From: Actinomycetota bacterium
GTDB lineage: Bacteria; Actinomycetota; UBA4738
Length of the DNA: 20,432 nucleotides
Assembly: GCA_005888465.1 (NCBI GenBank)
Contig: VAYJ01000125.1
Span: 1-20,432, forward strand
Direction: 5' to 3'
Shown here: positions 7,331 through 15,275 of the stretch, piece by piece
Numbering within the stretch: the first letter of the stretch is position 1
How the letters are laid out: each line of letters starts with the position of its first letter
Notes under the pieces: model-generated
Seen by the model: the letters and a program-made list of their open reading frames with translations, nothing else
Told to the model about the DNA's origin: nothing
Database searches by the model: none
Made by a program: the position numbers and the translations under genes

Positions 7331-8014
7331 ATGCCAGAGCTCGACCTCCGTTGGCGGGTGCTTCGTCGCATCCTCGGGACCCCGTACCTCTTCGCGCTGC
7401 ACGTCCGGGTCTCCGGGATCGAACGCATCCCCGCGCGAGGAGCCGCCATCCTGGCCGTCAACCACGTGAGCGTGCTCGACCCGATCGGCGTCGCATTGGT
7501 CGCCTATGCCCGCGGGAGGGCCATCCGGTTCCTGGCGGCCGCCGAGTTCTTCGACCACCACCTGGCCGGTCCCGTGCTCCGGGGTTGGGACCAGATCCCG
7601 ATCCGCCGAGGCGTCCGTGACGTCGCGGCCCTCGACGAGCTCGTGATGGCCCTTGGCGATGGGCGGCTTACCGGCATCTTCCCCGAGGGGCGCGTGGCCG
7701 ACAGCCTGACCCGCAAGCGGGGCGGGACCGGCGTGGCGCGGGTGGCCCGAGCGACCGGCGCGCCCGTCATCCCCGTGGGCATCTGGGGGACCCAGGAACG
7801 GTTGCCGCGGGGCCAACTTCGCTGGTCATTGCCCCTGAGGACGCCGGTGGCGATCGCGGTCGGGGACCCGATCCCGGTTGCCGCATCGATCAGCGGCACC
7901 CGGGAGCTCCGGGAGGCGACCGACCGGATCATGGGGAGCATCGAAACGCTGACCGAACATGCTCGTTCGGCGACCGAGCGTTGGCTCTTGCCTCGGAAGG
8001 ACCCGTCGGCGTAA
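7331..8014 (+). CDS. 1-acyl-sn-glycerol-3-phosphate acyltransferase family protein (PlsC-like)
   Basis: 227 residues. PlsC-type enzymes transfer an acyl chain from acyl-CoA or acyl-ACP to lysophosphatidate or a related hydroxyl acceptor at the inner membrane face. The catalytic HX4D motif is NHVSVLD near residues 44-50, the substrate motif is GIFPEGRV near residue 116, and VIPVGIWGTQE is the fourth conserved block. A basic N-terminus and a modest hydrophobic stretch suggest peripheral membrane contact. ATG 7331 has no good ribosome binding site and fits a leaderless message. It ends 44 bases before the acyl-CoA dehydrogenase start, and that operon's -10 box overlaps its stop codon. Acceptor specificity cannot be read from sequence. 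Confidence 0.88.
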   Translation: MPELDLRWRVLRRILGTPYLFALHVRVSGIERIPARGAAILAVNHVSVLDPIGVALVAYARGRAIRFLAAAEFFDHHLAGPVLRGWDQIPIRRGVRDVAALDELVMALGDGRLTGIFPEGRVADSLTRKRGGTGVARVARATGAPVIPVGIWGTQERLPRGQLRWSLPLRTPVAIAVGDPIPVAASISGTRELREATDRIMGSIETLTEHARSATERWLLPRKDPSA

Positions 8015-8017
8015 GAT
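7988..8017 (+). promoter_or_regulatory. Promoter of the acyl-CoA dehydrogenase operon
   Basis: TTGCCT (7988-7993) and TAAGAT (8012-8017) are 18 bases apart, with predicted start near 8024. The -10 box overlaps the stop of the preceding acyltransferase and abuts the inverted repeat at 8016-8033, so a repressor bound there would cover the transcription start. Confidence 0.5.
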
Positions 8018-8033
8018 TGAACGGCTGTTCAAT
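8016..8033. promoter_or_regulatory. TetR-type operator, site 1
   Basis: ATTGAACGGCTGTTCAAT is an inverted repeat with 7-base arms (ATTGAAC/GTTCAAT) and a 4-base centre. Its core TGAACGGCTGTTCA (8018-8031) is the exact reverse complement of the core at 14012-14025 and closely matches the site beside the tetR gene at 18954-18967. It lies between the -10 box and the GTG start of the acyl-CoA dehydrogenase. Confidence 0.72.
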
Positions 8034-8058
8034 GTTCGGCCGTTTGAGGTGACACCCG

Positions 8059-9201
8059 GTGAGCCATCCGCTGTCGGCGGAGGAAATCGAGATCCAGGCC
8101 AAGGCTCGGGCCATCGTCGACGAGCTGATTCCTTACGAGGTCGAGGCCGAGATGAACGGCGGCCGCCTCCCCGACGACGCCCGCGAACGCGCGGAGAAGA
8201 TGGTCCACGAGGCCGGCTTCGAGGCCATCAACATGCCCAAGGAGCTCGGCGGCGGCGGTTTCACGTCGCTGCAGCAGGTCCTGGTGCAGGAGCAGGTCGG
8301 CCGCGCGACGAACGCGCTCGCGTGGCTGATCCACACGCCGGCCTCCTGGCTCCCGCAGGTCGCGACCGACTTCCAGATGCAGCGGTGGGTCCTCCCGACG
8401 ATCCGCGGCGAGAAGCGCGAGTGCTACGCGATCACCGAGGAAGGGGCTGGCTCCGACGTCGATGCGATTCTGGCGACGGCGCGTCGCGTCGGCGACGACT
8501 ACGTACTGAACGGCGTCAAGTGGCACGTGACGTCCACCGAAGGCCCGCACGCCGGCGAGCACGCGATGTTCGTCATGGACATCGACACGCCGGGCATCCG
8601 GGTCGTGCGCGTGCCCGAGTACACGCACACGATCGACCACCACCACGCGATTCTCGCGTTCGAGGACGTCCGCGTGCCGGCGACGCACCGGATCGGCGAC
8701 GAGGGCGACGGCATGCACTTCGCCTACGAGTGGTTCCGGTACGAACGCCTCATGATCGCTGCGCGGTGCTGCGGCGCCATGGACCGGCTGGTGACGGAGG
8801 CGACCGCGTTCGCGAAGGAGCGGGTCGTCGGCGGTGAGCCCCTCGTGGAGCGCCAGGCGATCCAGTTCATGCTCGCCGACTCGCTCTCGGAGCTCTGGGC
8901 GTCGCGGCTCATGACCTACCGCACCGCACGCGAGATCGACGAGGGCGCGGACGTGAAGGTCCAGCACGCCCACTGCTCGATCGCGAAGCTCTTCGTCTCC
9001 GAGGCGGCCGGGCGCGTGGCCGACCGGTGCGTCCAGATCTTCGGCGGGCGCGGCTACATGCGCGAGAACGTCGCAGAGCGCTTCTTCCGGGAGCTCCGCG
9101 TCGAGCGCATCTGGGAAGGCACGTCGGAGATCCAGCGGATCATCATCGCGGACCAGCTCGCCAAGCGTGGCGTCGAGGCGCTCGCGGGCAACGGGGAGTG
9201 A
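8059..9201 (+). CDS. Acyl-CoA dehydrogenase family protein
   Basis: 380 residues from GTG 8059, preceded by GAGGTGA at 8046-8052. It is an FAD enzyme that introduces an alpha,beta double bond into an acyl-CoA and passes electrons to ETF. The N-terminal helical domain is followed by CYAITEEGAGSD (flavin/substrate site) and the beta domain; the C-terminal helical domain carries QIFGGRGYMREN and ERIWEGTSEIQR, where Glu353 of WEGT is at the usual catalytic-base position. It opens an operon: the aminotransferase begins 7 bases after its stop. The beta domain looks short after KWHVTST (about 8530-8540), where relatives have roughly 15 more residues; an in-frame loss is possible. Acyl chain specificity is unknown. 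TetR-type regulation is suggested by the operator just upstream. Confidence 0.9.
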   Translation: MSHPLSAEEIEIQAKARAIVDELIPYEVEAEMNGGRLPDDARERAEKMVHEAGFEAINMPKELGGGGFTSLQQVLVQEQVGRATNALAWLIHTPASWLPQVATDFQMQRWVLPTIRGEKRECYAITEEGAGSDVDAILATARRVGDDYVLNGVKWHVTSTEGPHAGEHAMFVMDIDTPGIRVVRVPEYTHTIDHHHAILAFEDVRVPATHRIGDEGDGMHFAYEWFRYERLMIAARCCGAMDRLVTEATAFAKERVVGGEPLVERQAIQFMLADSLSELWASRLMTYRTAREIDEGADVKVQHAHCSIAKLFVSEAAGRVADRCVQIFGGRGYMRENVAERFFRELRVERIWEGTSEIQRIIIADQLAKRGVEALAGNGE

Positions 9202-9208
9202 CGCACGC

Positions 9209-10588
9209 ATGGCCATGACGGCTGACCTGACCACCTCCGACGCCGCGAGGCTGGAGGACCTGATCGAGGAGCACGAGCGCGCCTTCGTCGAGCGCCAGCC
9301 GAAATCGGCTGCCCTCTGGGCGCGCGCGGTCGGATCGCTCGCCGGCGGCGTGACGTCCAGCTGGCAGATCTCGCGGCCGCAACCGATCTGGATCAGCCAC
9401 GGGAAGGGATCGAAGGTCTACGACGTCGACGGCAACGAGTACGTCGACCTCCACGGCGGGTACGGCGTGATGGCGGTCGGGCACGCGCACCCCGCAATCG
9501 TTCGCGCGGTCTCCGATCGGGTCTCGCGCGGCACCCACTTCTCCCAGCCCACCGAGGACGCGCTGATCGTCGCCGAGGAGCTGGCGCGCCGGTTCGGCCT
9601 GCCGCTCTGGCGGTTCACCAACTCCGGCACCGAGTCCACGATGGACGCGGTCCACCTCATGCGCGCGGTGACCGGCCGGTCCATCATCGTGAAGGTCGAG
9701 GGCGCCTACCACGGTCACCACGACTCGGTGCAGGTCTCCGTCCTGGAGGGGCTGGAGGAGCTGGGGCCATACCACCACCCGGCGAGCGTGCAGGCGAGCA
9801 CGGGCATCCCGAAGGCGATCACCGACCTCACTCTCATCGTGCCCTTCAACGACCTGGACGTGGCGGAGCGCATCTTCGCGGAGCACGAGGGCCAGATCGC
9901 CGGCATGATCGTGGAGCCGGTCATGATGAACGCGGGCATCATCCCACCCGCCCCGGGCTACCTCGAGGCGCTCCGAGCGCTCACCCACCGGCACGGGGCG
10001 CTCCTCGCCTACGACGAGGTGAAGACGGGAGTCACCGTGGGACCCGGCGGCGCGACGCGGCTGTTCGGCGTGGCCCCCGACATCGTCTGCCTGGCGAAGG
10101 CGATCGGAGGCGGACTGTCCTGCGGCGCGATCGGGGGAACACGCGAGGTCATGGAGGCGATCGTGCAGGGCGAGTACGACCAGGTCGGGACCTTCAACGG
10201 CAACCCGCTCATGGCCGCCGCCGCCCGCGCCGCGATGACCGAGGTCCTGAACGACGACGCCTACCGCCACTTCGACGAGCTGCGCGCACGGATGGTCGAG
10301 GGGTGCGAGCGGGCGATCGCGCGCTACCGCCTCCCCGCCCACGTCGTGGCGATCGGGGCGAAGGGCTGCATCACGTTCGCGCCCTCGCCGATCCGCGACT
10401 ACCGGGCGTTCCTGGGGATCGACGACCGATACAGCAACTGCCACTGGCTCTTCCAGCTCAACGGCGGCGTCTTTCTGCCCCCGTGGGGCAAGGCGGAGCA
10501 ATGGATGCTCTCGGTGCAGCACACGGCCGAGGACGTCGACCTGTTCGTGGGGAATTTCACACTCTTCGCGCGCGCGCTACGCTCCTGA
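9209..10588 (+). CDS. Class III PLP-dependent aminotransferase
   Basis: 459 residues from ATG 9209, with GGGGAG about 10 bases upstream; ATG 9215 is the alternative. Fold type I, class III (4-aminobutyrate/ornithine aminotransferase and glutamate-1-semialdehyde aminomutase group). The core shows YVDLHGGYGVMAVGHAHP, a PLP-phosphate site NSGTESTMDAVHLMRA, YHGHHD, YDEVKTG and the Schiff-base lysine Lys297 in CLAKAIGGG. TFNGNPLMAAAA completes the site. NSGTE and YHGHHD resemble glutamate-1-semialdehyde aminomutases, but no heme-synthesis neighbours are present. Its place between an acyl-CoA dehydrogenase and a polyamine-type ABC ATPase suggests transamination of an imported amine or amino acid. 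The frame is intact and the potA-like start follows 3 bases after its stop. Confidence 0.9.
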   Translation: MAMTADLTTSDAARLEDLIEEHERAFVERQPKSAALWARAVGSLAGGVTSSWQISRPQPIWISHGKGSKVYDVDGNEYVDLHGGYGVMAVGHAHPAIVRAVSDRVSRGTHFSQPTEDALIVAEELARRFGLPLWRFTNSGTESTMDAVHLMRAVTGRSIIVKVEGAYHGHHDSVQVSVLEGLEELGPYHHPASVQASTGIPKAITDLTLIVPFNDLDVAERIFAEHEGQIAGMIVEPVMMNAGIIPPAPGYLEALRALTHRHGALLAYDEVKTGVTVGPGGATRLFGVAPDIVCLAKAIGGGLSCGAIGGTREVMEAIVQGEYDQVGTFNGNPLMAAAARAAMTEVLNDDAYRHFDELRARMVEGCERAIARYRLPAHVVAIGAKGCITFAPSPIRDYRAFLGIDDRYSNCHWLFQLNGGVFLPPWGKAEQWMLSVQHTAEDVDLFVGNFTLFARALRS

Positions 10589-10591
10589 CCC

Positions 10592-11699
10592 ATGAGTGGG
10601 GGGGAGGTCCAGCTCGTCGACCTGGTCAAGCGGTTCGGCGAGGTCAGCGCCGTCGACGGGATCAACGCCGTCGGGCTGCGGGAAGACGACCACGCTGCGG
10701 CTGGTCGCGGGGTTCGAGCAACCGACCGACGGCCGGATCCTGCTCGACGGAGTCGACATGGCGCACACGCCGCCGCACAAGCGCAAAGTGAACACCGTGT
10801 TCCAGAGCTATGCGCTGTTTCCGCATCTCTCCGTCCACGAGAACGTCGCCTTCGGGCTCCGGTTCAAGGACGTCTCGAAGCAGGACTCGAACCGGCGTGT
10901 GGCCGAGGCGCTCGCGCTGGTGCAGCTCGAGGGGTTCGACAAGCGCCGGCCCTCGCAGCTCTCGGGCGGCCAGCAGCAGCGCGTCGCCCTCGCCCGAGCG
11001 CTCATCCTGAACCCGTCCGTGCTGCTCCTGGACGAGCCGCTCGGCGCCCTCGACGCGAAGCTCCGCAAGGCGTTGCAGGTCGAGCTCAAGGCGCTCCAGG
11101 AGCGGATCGGGATCACGTTCATCTACGTCACGCACGACCAGGAGGAGGCGCTCACGATGTCCGACCGCCTGGCCGTGATGTCGCGCGGCCGGATCGAGCA
11201 GGTCGGGACGCCCGAGGAGCTGTACGAGCGCCCCACGACCGAATTCGTCGCCGACTTCCTGGGCGTGTCCAACCTCATGAGCGGCGCCGTCGAGGGAGCG
11301 TCCGCGAACGGGAGCTGCCGCGTGCGGCTCGGCGACTTCGCGATCACGGCCGGCGCCGGTGACATCGATGCCACGGGTCCGGTGAAGGTCGTCATCCGCC
11401 CCGAGCGGGTTCGCCTCGAGCCGTACCGGGATGCGTCCGACGGAGACGCCGTCGATTCGTCGAACCGCATCCCGGCCATGATCGAACGGGCGGTGTACCT
11501 GGGCTCGGTCACCCACCTCATCCTCCGGCTCGCGCCCGGCGAGACCCTCCAGGCGATGGTGCCGAACGAGGACGGCGCGCGCGTCTACGAGCAGGGGACG
11601 CCGGTGCGCGCCTACCTTCCCGCCGAGGCGGTGCGCGTGCTGCGGTCGGAGCGAGCGCCGGACGCGGACGCGGACGAGGACGAGGAGGCCGAGCGCTGA
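10592..11699 (+). pseudogene. potA: PotA-like ABC transporter ATPase (spermidine/putrescine type), reading frame broken
   Basis: This subunit would drive the PotB/PotC-like permeases encoded downstream. The first 25 codons from ATG 10592 (EVQLVDLVKRFGEVSAVDGIN) are in one frame; the rest, from PSGCGKTTT at about 10668, is in another. The family segment between them, including the strand GEFFxLLGP before Walker A, is missing (about 13-15 residues). Later motifs are whole: FQSYALFPHLSV (Q-loop), LSGGQQQR (signature), VLLLDEPLGALD (Walker B/D-loop) and THDQEE (switch). A TOBE-type domain occupies the last 120 residues. Without the missing strand the nucleotide site could not fold normally. Whether the lesion is biological or an assembly error cannot be told here. 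The TGA stop overlaps the start of the next gene. Confidence 0.87.
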
Positions 11700-12344
11700 G
11701 CAGGCCCTCCGGGGCCGAGTGGAACGGATGGTGGCGGGCGGCGCGCGCCCTCGGGCACCCGCTCCTCGGGGCCGCCTTCCGGCTCCGGTTCTCGGGCATC
11801 GAGCACGTCCCCAGGACGGGCGGCGCGCTGATCGCCTCGAACCACGTGAGCGTGCTGGATCCTGTCTTCGTCGTGTTCGCCGCCTCGCGCCGCGGACGGG
11901 TCGTGCGCTACCTCACCGTGAGCGACGCCTTCGACCAGCGCGTCGTCGGGTGGGGGCTTCGCCGCGTCCAGCAGATCGATTGTTCGAGGCGGGGCGCTCG
12001 CCGGGATCTCGGCCGAGGGGACGGTGGGCGACGGACGCGAGCTCCTGCCCATCCAGAAGGGCGCCGCCCGGATCGCGCTCGCGGCTGGCGCCCCGATCAT
12101 CCCCGCGGCCGTCTGGGGCACCCAGGCCCGCTGGTCCAAGCGCGGGCCGCAACTCGGGCCGCCGATCCGACCGACCGTGGCGGTGGCGTTCGGACGGCCG
12201 ATCCCTCCGGCCGGGGACCCGCGCTCCCGCGCGGACGTGCGCGCCCACACCGACCGGCTGGCCTCGGCACTGGGCTCGCTCGTCGACTCGGTCCGCTTGC
12301 CCGGGAATGGGTTGGCAATCGAACGGCCGAGCGACCAGACTTAG
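11696..12344 (+). pseudogene. Second PlsC-like acyltransferase, apparent CTG start, reading frame broken
   Basis: The first part reads from about 11699 to 11980: FRLRFSGIEHVPRTGGALIASNHVSVLDP, with catalytic HX4D intact. No ATG, GTG or TTG occurs in that frame before the HX4D motif. A CTG at 11696 overlaps the ATPase stop (CTGA) and has AGGAGG 7 bases upstream, so it is the most likely start. After QQID (11969-11980) the frame changes; the second part reads GGALAGISAEGTVGDGR, KGAARIALAAGAPIIPAAVWGTQ and ends at 12344. About 20 residues between these parts, present in the PlsC-like gene at 7331, are missing. AEG replaces the usual PEG of the substrate motif. The protein is clearly paralogous to that gene. 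Role in this operon is unknown; lipid or side-chain acylation is possible. Confidence 0.8.
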
Positions 12345-12351
12345 GCCCGGC

Positions 12352-13623
12352 ATGACGACGACCGAGGCCACCCTCCACACACGGGACCCCTTCCGATCCC
12401 TCCTCGCGCTCTCCCGGCGGGGCGGCGACGTGGCGCGCTACCGGGCCGGGACGGAGGCGGCGTTCCTCATCAACAACCCCGCGTACGTCAAGCACGTCCT
12501 GGTGGACAACCACGAGAACTACAGCAAGGGCACCTTCATCAACAATCTCTTCAAGCAGGCGATCGCCGACGGCCTGCTCACGAGCGAGGGTGAGGACTGG
12601 TGGCGCCAGCGCCGCCTGATGCAACCGGCCTTCTACCGCGAGCGGGTGGCCCGGATCGGCGACGGGGTCACCGAAGCGACGCTCGCCATGGCGGAACGAT
12701 GGGGGTCGAACGTTCGCACGGGCGAGCCGCTGGACGTGGCTGCTGAGATGGGATCGCTCACCCTTCGCATCACGACCCGTGCACTGTTCTCGGTCGACAT
12801 CAGCCAGGAGGCCGATTCCCTCGGCCACCGGATCGCCGAGGGGCTCGGCTATCTCATCTCCCCCGACACACCGGAGTTCCTCCGTGGACGGGCGGGCGTG
12901 GAGGAGACGGTGAGCGCGATCATCGAGGAGCGCCGCACGGACGACCGCGAGTACGCCGATCTGCTCGCGATGCTGTTCGCCGCGCGCGACCAGGACACCG
13001 GCGAGGCGATGTCCGACCGCGAAGTGCGCGACCAGGTGATCACGCTCATGCTCGCGGGCTACGAGACAACCGCGAACGCGCTCACCTGGAACTGGTACCT
13101 GCTCTCCCAGAACCCGAGACCCATGGCGGTCCTGGCGGAAGAGGTCCGCGCGGTCCTGAGCGGCCGAGTCGCGACGGTGGCCGACCTGCCACAGCTTCCG
13201 TACAACCGGATGGTGCTCGACGAATCGATGCGCCTGTATCCGCCGGCGTGGATCCTGGGGCGGCGGGCGCTCGCCGAGGACCGGCTCGGAGACCAGGTGA
13301 TCCCTGCCGGCAGCGTGGTTGCCCTGTGCCCCTACACGATGCACCGCAACCCCGCCTTCTGGGACGAGCCCGAGGAGTTCCGGCCGGAGCGCTTCACGCG
13401 CGACCGTGCCGCGGCGCGGCCGCCGTTCGCCTACTTCCCATTCGGCGGCGGCCCGCGCCTGTGCATCGGGCACAACTTCGCGCTGCTCGAGTCGCAGCTC
13501 ATCACCGCGACACTCGCCCAGCGATTCCGTGTCGAGCTTGTCCCCGACCACCCCGTCTTGCCCGAGCGCCGGTTCGTGCTCCGGCCGCGGGGCGGCCTGC
13601 CGATGATCGTTCGCGCTGCCTAG
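12352..13623 (+). CDS. Cytochrome P450
   Basis: 423 residues from ATG 12352, starting 7 bases after the preceding stop. Heme monooxygenase. The helix C motif is WWRQRR, the I-helix oxygen-activating motif is AGYETTAN, the K-helix ExxR is ESMR, FRPERF follows, and the heme ligand loop FPFGGGPRLCIG places the thiolate at Cys371. No membrane anchor is seen, as in most bacterial P450s; ferredoxin and reductase partners are not in the window. The stretch GLGYLISPDTPEFLRGR (near 12850-12890) seems short compared with the F-G region of related P450s, so an in-frame loss there is possible. The best resemblance by eye is to fatty-acid/terpene hydroxylase-type bacterial P450s; the substrate is unknown. 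Confidence 0.94.
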   Translation: MTTTEATLHTRDPFRSLLALSRRGGDVARYRAGTEAAFLINNPAYVKHVLVDNHENYSKGTFINNLFKQAIADGLLTSEGEDWWRQRRLMQPAFYRERVARIGDGVTEATLAMAERWGSNVRTGEPLDVAAEMGSLTLRITTRALFSVDISQEADSLGHRIAEGLGYLISPDTPEFLRGRAGVEETVSAIIEERRTDDREYADLLAMLFAARDQDTGEAMSDREVRDQVITLMLAGYETTANALTWNWYLLSQNPRPMAVLAEEVRAVLSGRVATVADLPQLPYNRMVLDESMRLYPPAWILGRRALAEDRLGDQVIPAGSVVALCPYTMHRNPAFWDEPEEFRPERFTRDRAAARPPFAYFPFGGGPRLCIGHNFALLESQLITATLAQRFRVELVPDHPVLPERRFVLRPRGGLPMIVRAA

Positions 13624-13943
13624 CGGGCGGGCTCTGCGCCGCCGAACAGGTAAGACGAGAGCCCAGCATTGTAGATGTGCTGGCAGCCTCGCCAGACAGG
13701 ATGGCGGCCACCGGTCGGCCACAGCACCGAGGCGGCGGAAGCCCACTCGTCTCCCGGCGGTCGGCGTGTGACCTCGTCGGCCTCCGGGCCGCGCGGATGC
13801 GCCTGGGCGACCGAGCTGGATCCCCGTGCCTCGATCCTCGGGGCTGCCGCCGACGCTCGGGTCGCTCGGTCGTGACCGGCGGAGCAAGCCGGCACTACGG
13901 CCAGCACGACCGTCGTCAAAGCGCACACGAACGACTGACGCAC
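13620..13943 (-). CDS. Possible small secreted lipoprotein, unknown function
   Basis: 107 residues if started at GTG 13943; longer upstream starts are open to 14072. The N-terminus looks like a bacterial export signal: basic residues, then FVCALTTVVLAVV, then PACSAG with a possible lipid-modified Cys. The rest is Ala/Arg-rich and ends LWPTGGRHPVWRGCQHIYNAGLSSYLFGG, richer in aromatic residues than typical antisense frames. I recognise no family. It lies in the 440-base gap between the P450 and the PotD-like gene, on the opposite strand, and its stop overlaps the P450 stop by two bases (CTAG). There is no clear ribosome binding site. It could be a fortuitous frame. Confidence 0.33.
   Translation of the reverse strand: MRQSFVCALTTVVLAVVPACSAGHDRATRASAAAPRIEARGSSSVAQAHPRGPEADEVTRRPPGDEWASAASVLWPTGGRHPVWRGCQHIYNAGLSSYLFGGAEPAR
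13629..13664. terminator. Inverted repeat after the P450 gene, possible weak terminator
   Basis: GGGCTCT (13629-13635) is perfectly complementary to AGAGCCC (13658-13664), with a 22-base loop, starting 6 bases after the P450 stop. The position fits the end of the upstream operon, but there is no T-run and the loop is long. Confidence 0.25.
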
Positions 13944-13976
13944 AACGCGAAGCCTACGCCTGCTCGCCGGTACCGG

Positions 13977-14005
13977 TTGCGTTCGCGACCCCCGCGTGCT
14001 AAGAC
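13977..14005 (+). promoter_or_regulatory. Promoter of the PotD-PotB-PotC-like operon
   Basis: TTGCGT (13977-13982) and TAAGAC (14000-14005) are 17 bases apart. The arrangement mirrors the promoter at 7988-8017 (TTGCCT, TAAGAT), and an almost identical inverted repeat follows it at 14012-14025. Confidence 0.45.
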
Positions 14006-14011
14006 CCAGGC

Positions 14012-14025
14012 TGAACAGCCGTTCA
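14012..14025. promoter_or_regulatory. TetR-type operator, site 2
   Basis: TGAACAGCCGTTCA is an inverted repeat with 5-base arms. It is the exact reverse complement of the core at 8018-8031 and differs by two bases or fewer from the site at 18954-18967. It sits 6 bases after the predicted -10 box and 38 bases before the PotD-like ATG, an ideal repressor position. Confidence 0.7.
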
Positions 14026-14063
14026 AGCCAGACGGCTCGGCGCAGGTCCGGAGGCGAGCGACC

Positions 14064-15268
14064 ATGCGGCATCCTCGTGAGCGGTCAACACACACCAGTG
14101 GGTTCTCCAGGCGCGATTTCCTGAAGCGCTCGGCCCAGGGCGCCGTCGCCTTCTCGAGCATTGGCGCGCTCTTGGATGCGTGTGGCAAGGGACCCAACGC
14201 CACCCTCCCGTCCGCCTCGGGCAGCGCCGCCGGTGGCCTGCCGCTCGCCCGGCCGAACAATCCCGTGAAATGGCCGATCTATGCGGACAACATGCCGATC
14301 GCGAGCGGCCTGCAGCCGGAGATGAACGCGACGCTCAAGCTCTACAACTGGGAGGAGTACATCTACCTCAAAGTCCTTCGGGACTTCGAGAAGAAGTACA
14401 AGCAATACAACGTCAAGGTGCAGCTCTCGACGTTTAACAACACGGACGAGGCGCTCGCCAAGATCCGCTCGGGCCAGGTGGACTTCGACGTCTTCGTGCC
14501 CACCCCGGACCTCCTGGGCAAGCTGGTCATCTCGCCATACGTACATCCCGAACATCACGTCCGTGTGGCCCGAGTTCCAGAACCCCTTCTACGACGAGAG
14601 CTGGCAGTACACGGTCCCGTATGTGGTCTACACCACCGGCATCGCCTGGCGGACGGACAAGGTGTCGGAGGACATCGGGGCCCGGCCCAACCCGTACGAC
14701 GTCTTCTGGGACACCCAGTACAAGGGCAAGACGGAGGTGCTCGACGACTATCGCGAGACCATCAGCATGGTCCTGCTGCGCAACCAAATCCACGACGTCA
14801 ACACCGGCGATCAGAAGAACCTCGATTTGGCGAGGACGCAGCTGCTGCAGCTCACGCAAGCGACGAACCCGCTCGTGAACATCTCGGACTATGTCGACCT
14901 CCCCGAGGCCAAGACCTGGGTCAACGAGGCGTGGTCCGGGGACGTCATGAACTCCCAGTACTACGGGCCCAAAGGCTTCGACCCGGGGGTCCTGCGCTAC
15001 TGGGCGCTGCCCCAGTACGCGCCAGTCTCCAACGACAACCTCACGATCCTGAAGGCGGGCAAGAACCCCGAGCTGGCTCGGGTATCAGCCGCCGCAGACC
15101 GCAATCAGCTCCGACCTGCTGGTCAAGCAACAGCTCATCCCGTCCAACCTGACGACGGTCGTGGTTGATCCCACGATCTGGAAGACCGGCTCGCGCGAGC
15201 TCGAGCTGAGCCCAACGGACGACGCCGCGTGGCACGCCGTGTGGCAGCAATTCAAGGCGGGCGCCTAG
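14064..15268 (+). pseudogene. potD: PotD-like extracellular solute-binding lipoprotein, frame broken twice
   Basis: ATG 14064 has GGAGG 9 bases upstream. The N-terminus is a twin-arginine signal (SRRDFLKR, residues 15-22) leading to a lipobox LLDAC with Cys40, so the protein would be exported folded and lipid-anchored. LKLYNWEEYI is the typical beginning of spermidine/putrescine-type binding proteins. The coding frame changes at about 14529-14541 (after DLLGKLV; the other frame resumes at YIPNITSVWPEFQNPFYDESW) and again at about 15073-15082 (after KNPELA; resumes at GYQPPQTAISSDLLVK), ending WQQFKAGA at 15268. Each junction lacks residues present in the family, about 10-12 and about 20. The ligand-binding halves are otherwise well preserved. 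Ligand probably a cationic amine; not provable here. Confidence 0.86.
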
Positions 15269-15275
15269 GCACCGC

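Larger units (their letters stand above)
13624..14063. other. 440-base gap between the P450 and the PotD-like gene
   Basis: On the plus strand no convincing gene is seen. It holds the inverted repeat after the P450, a candidate promoter and TetR-type operator for the PotD-like gene in its last 90 bases, and, on the minus strand, an uncertain small lipoprotein frame. It splits the ATPase gene from the rest of the transporter operon. Confidence 0.6.

Noticed and set aside
8029..10522. Two long minus-strand frames of about 400 and 460 codons
   Set aside because: They are shadows of the acyl-CoA dehydrogenase and aminotransferase, caused by high third-position GC. Sense products carry all expected motifs.
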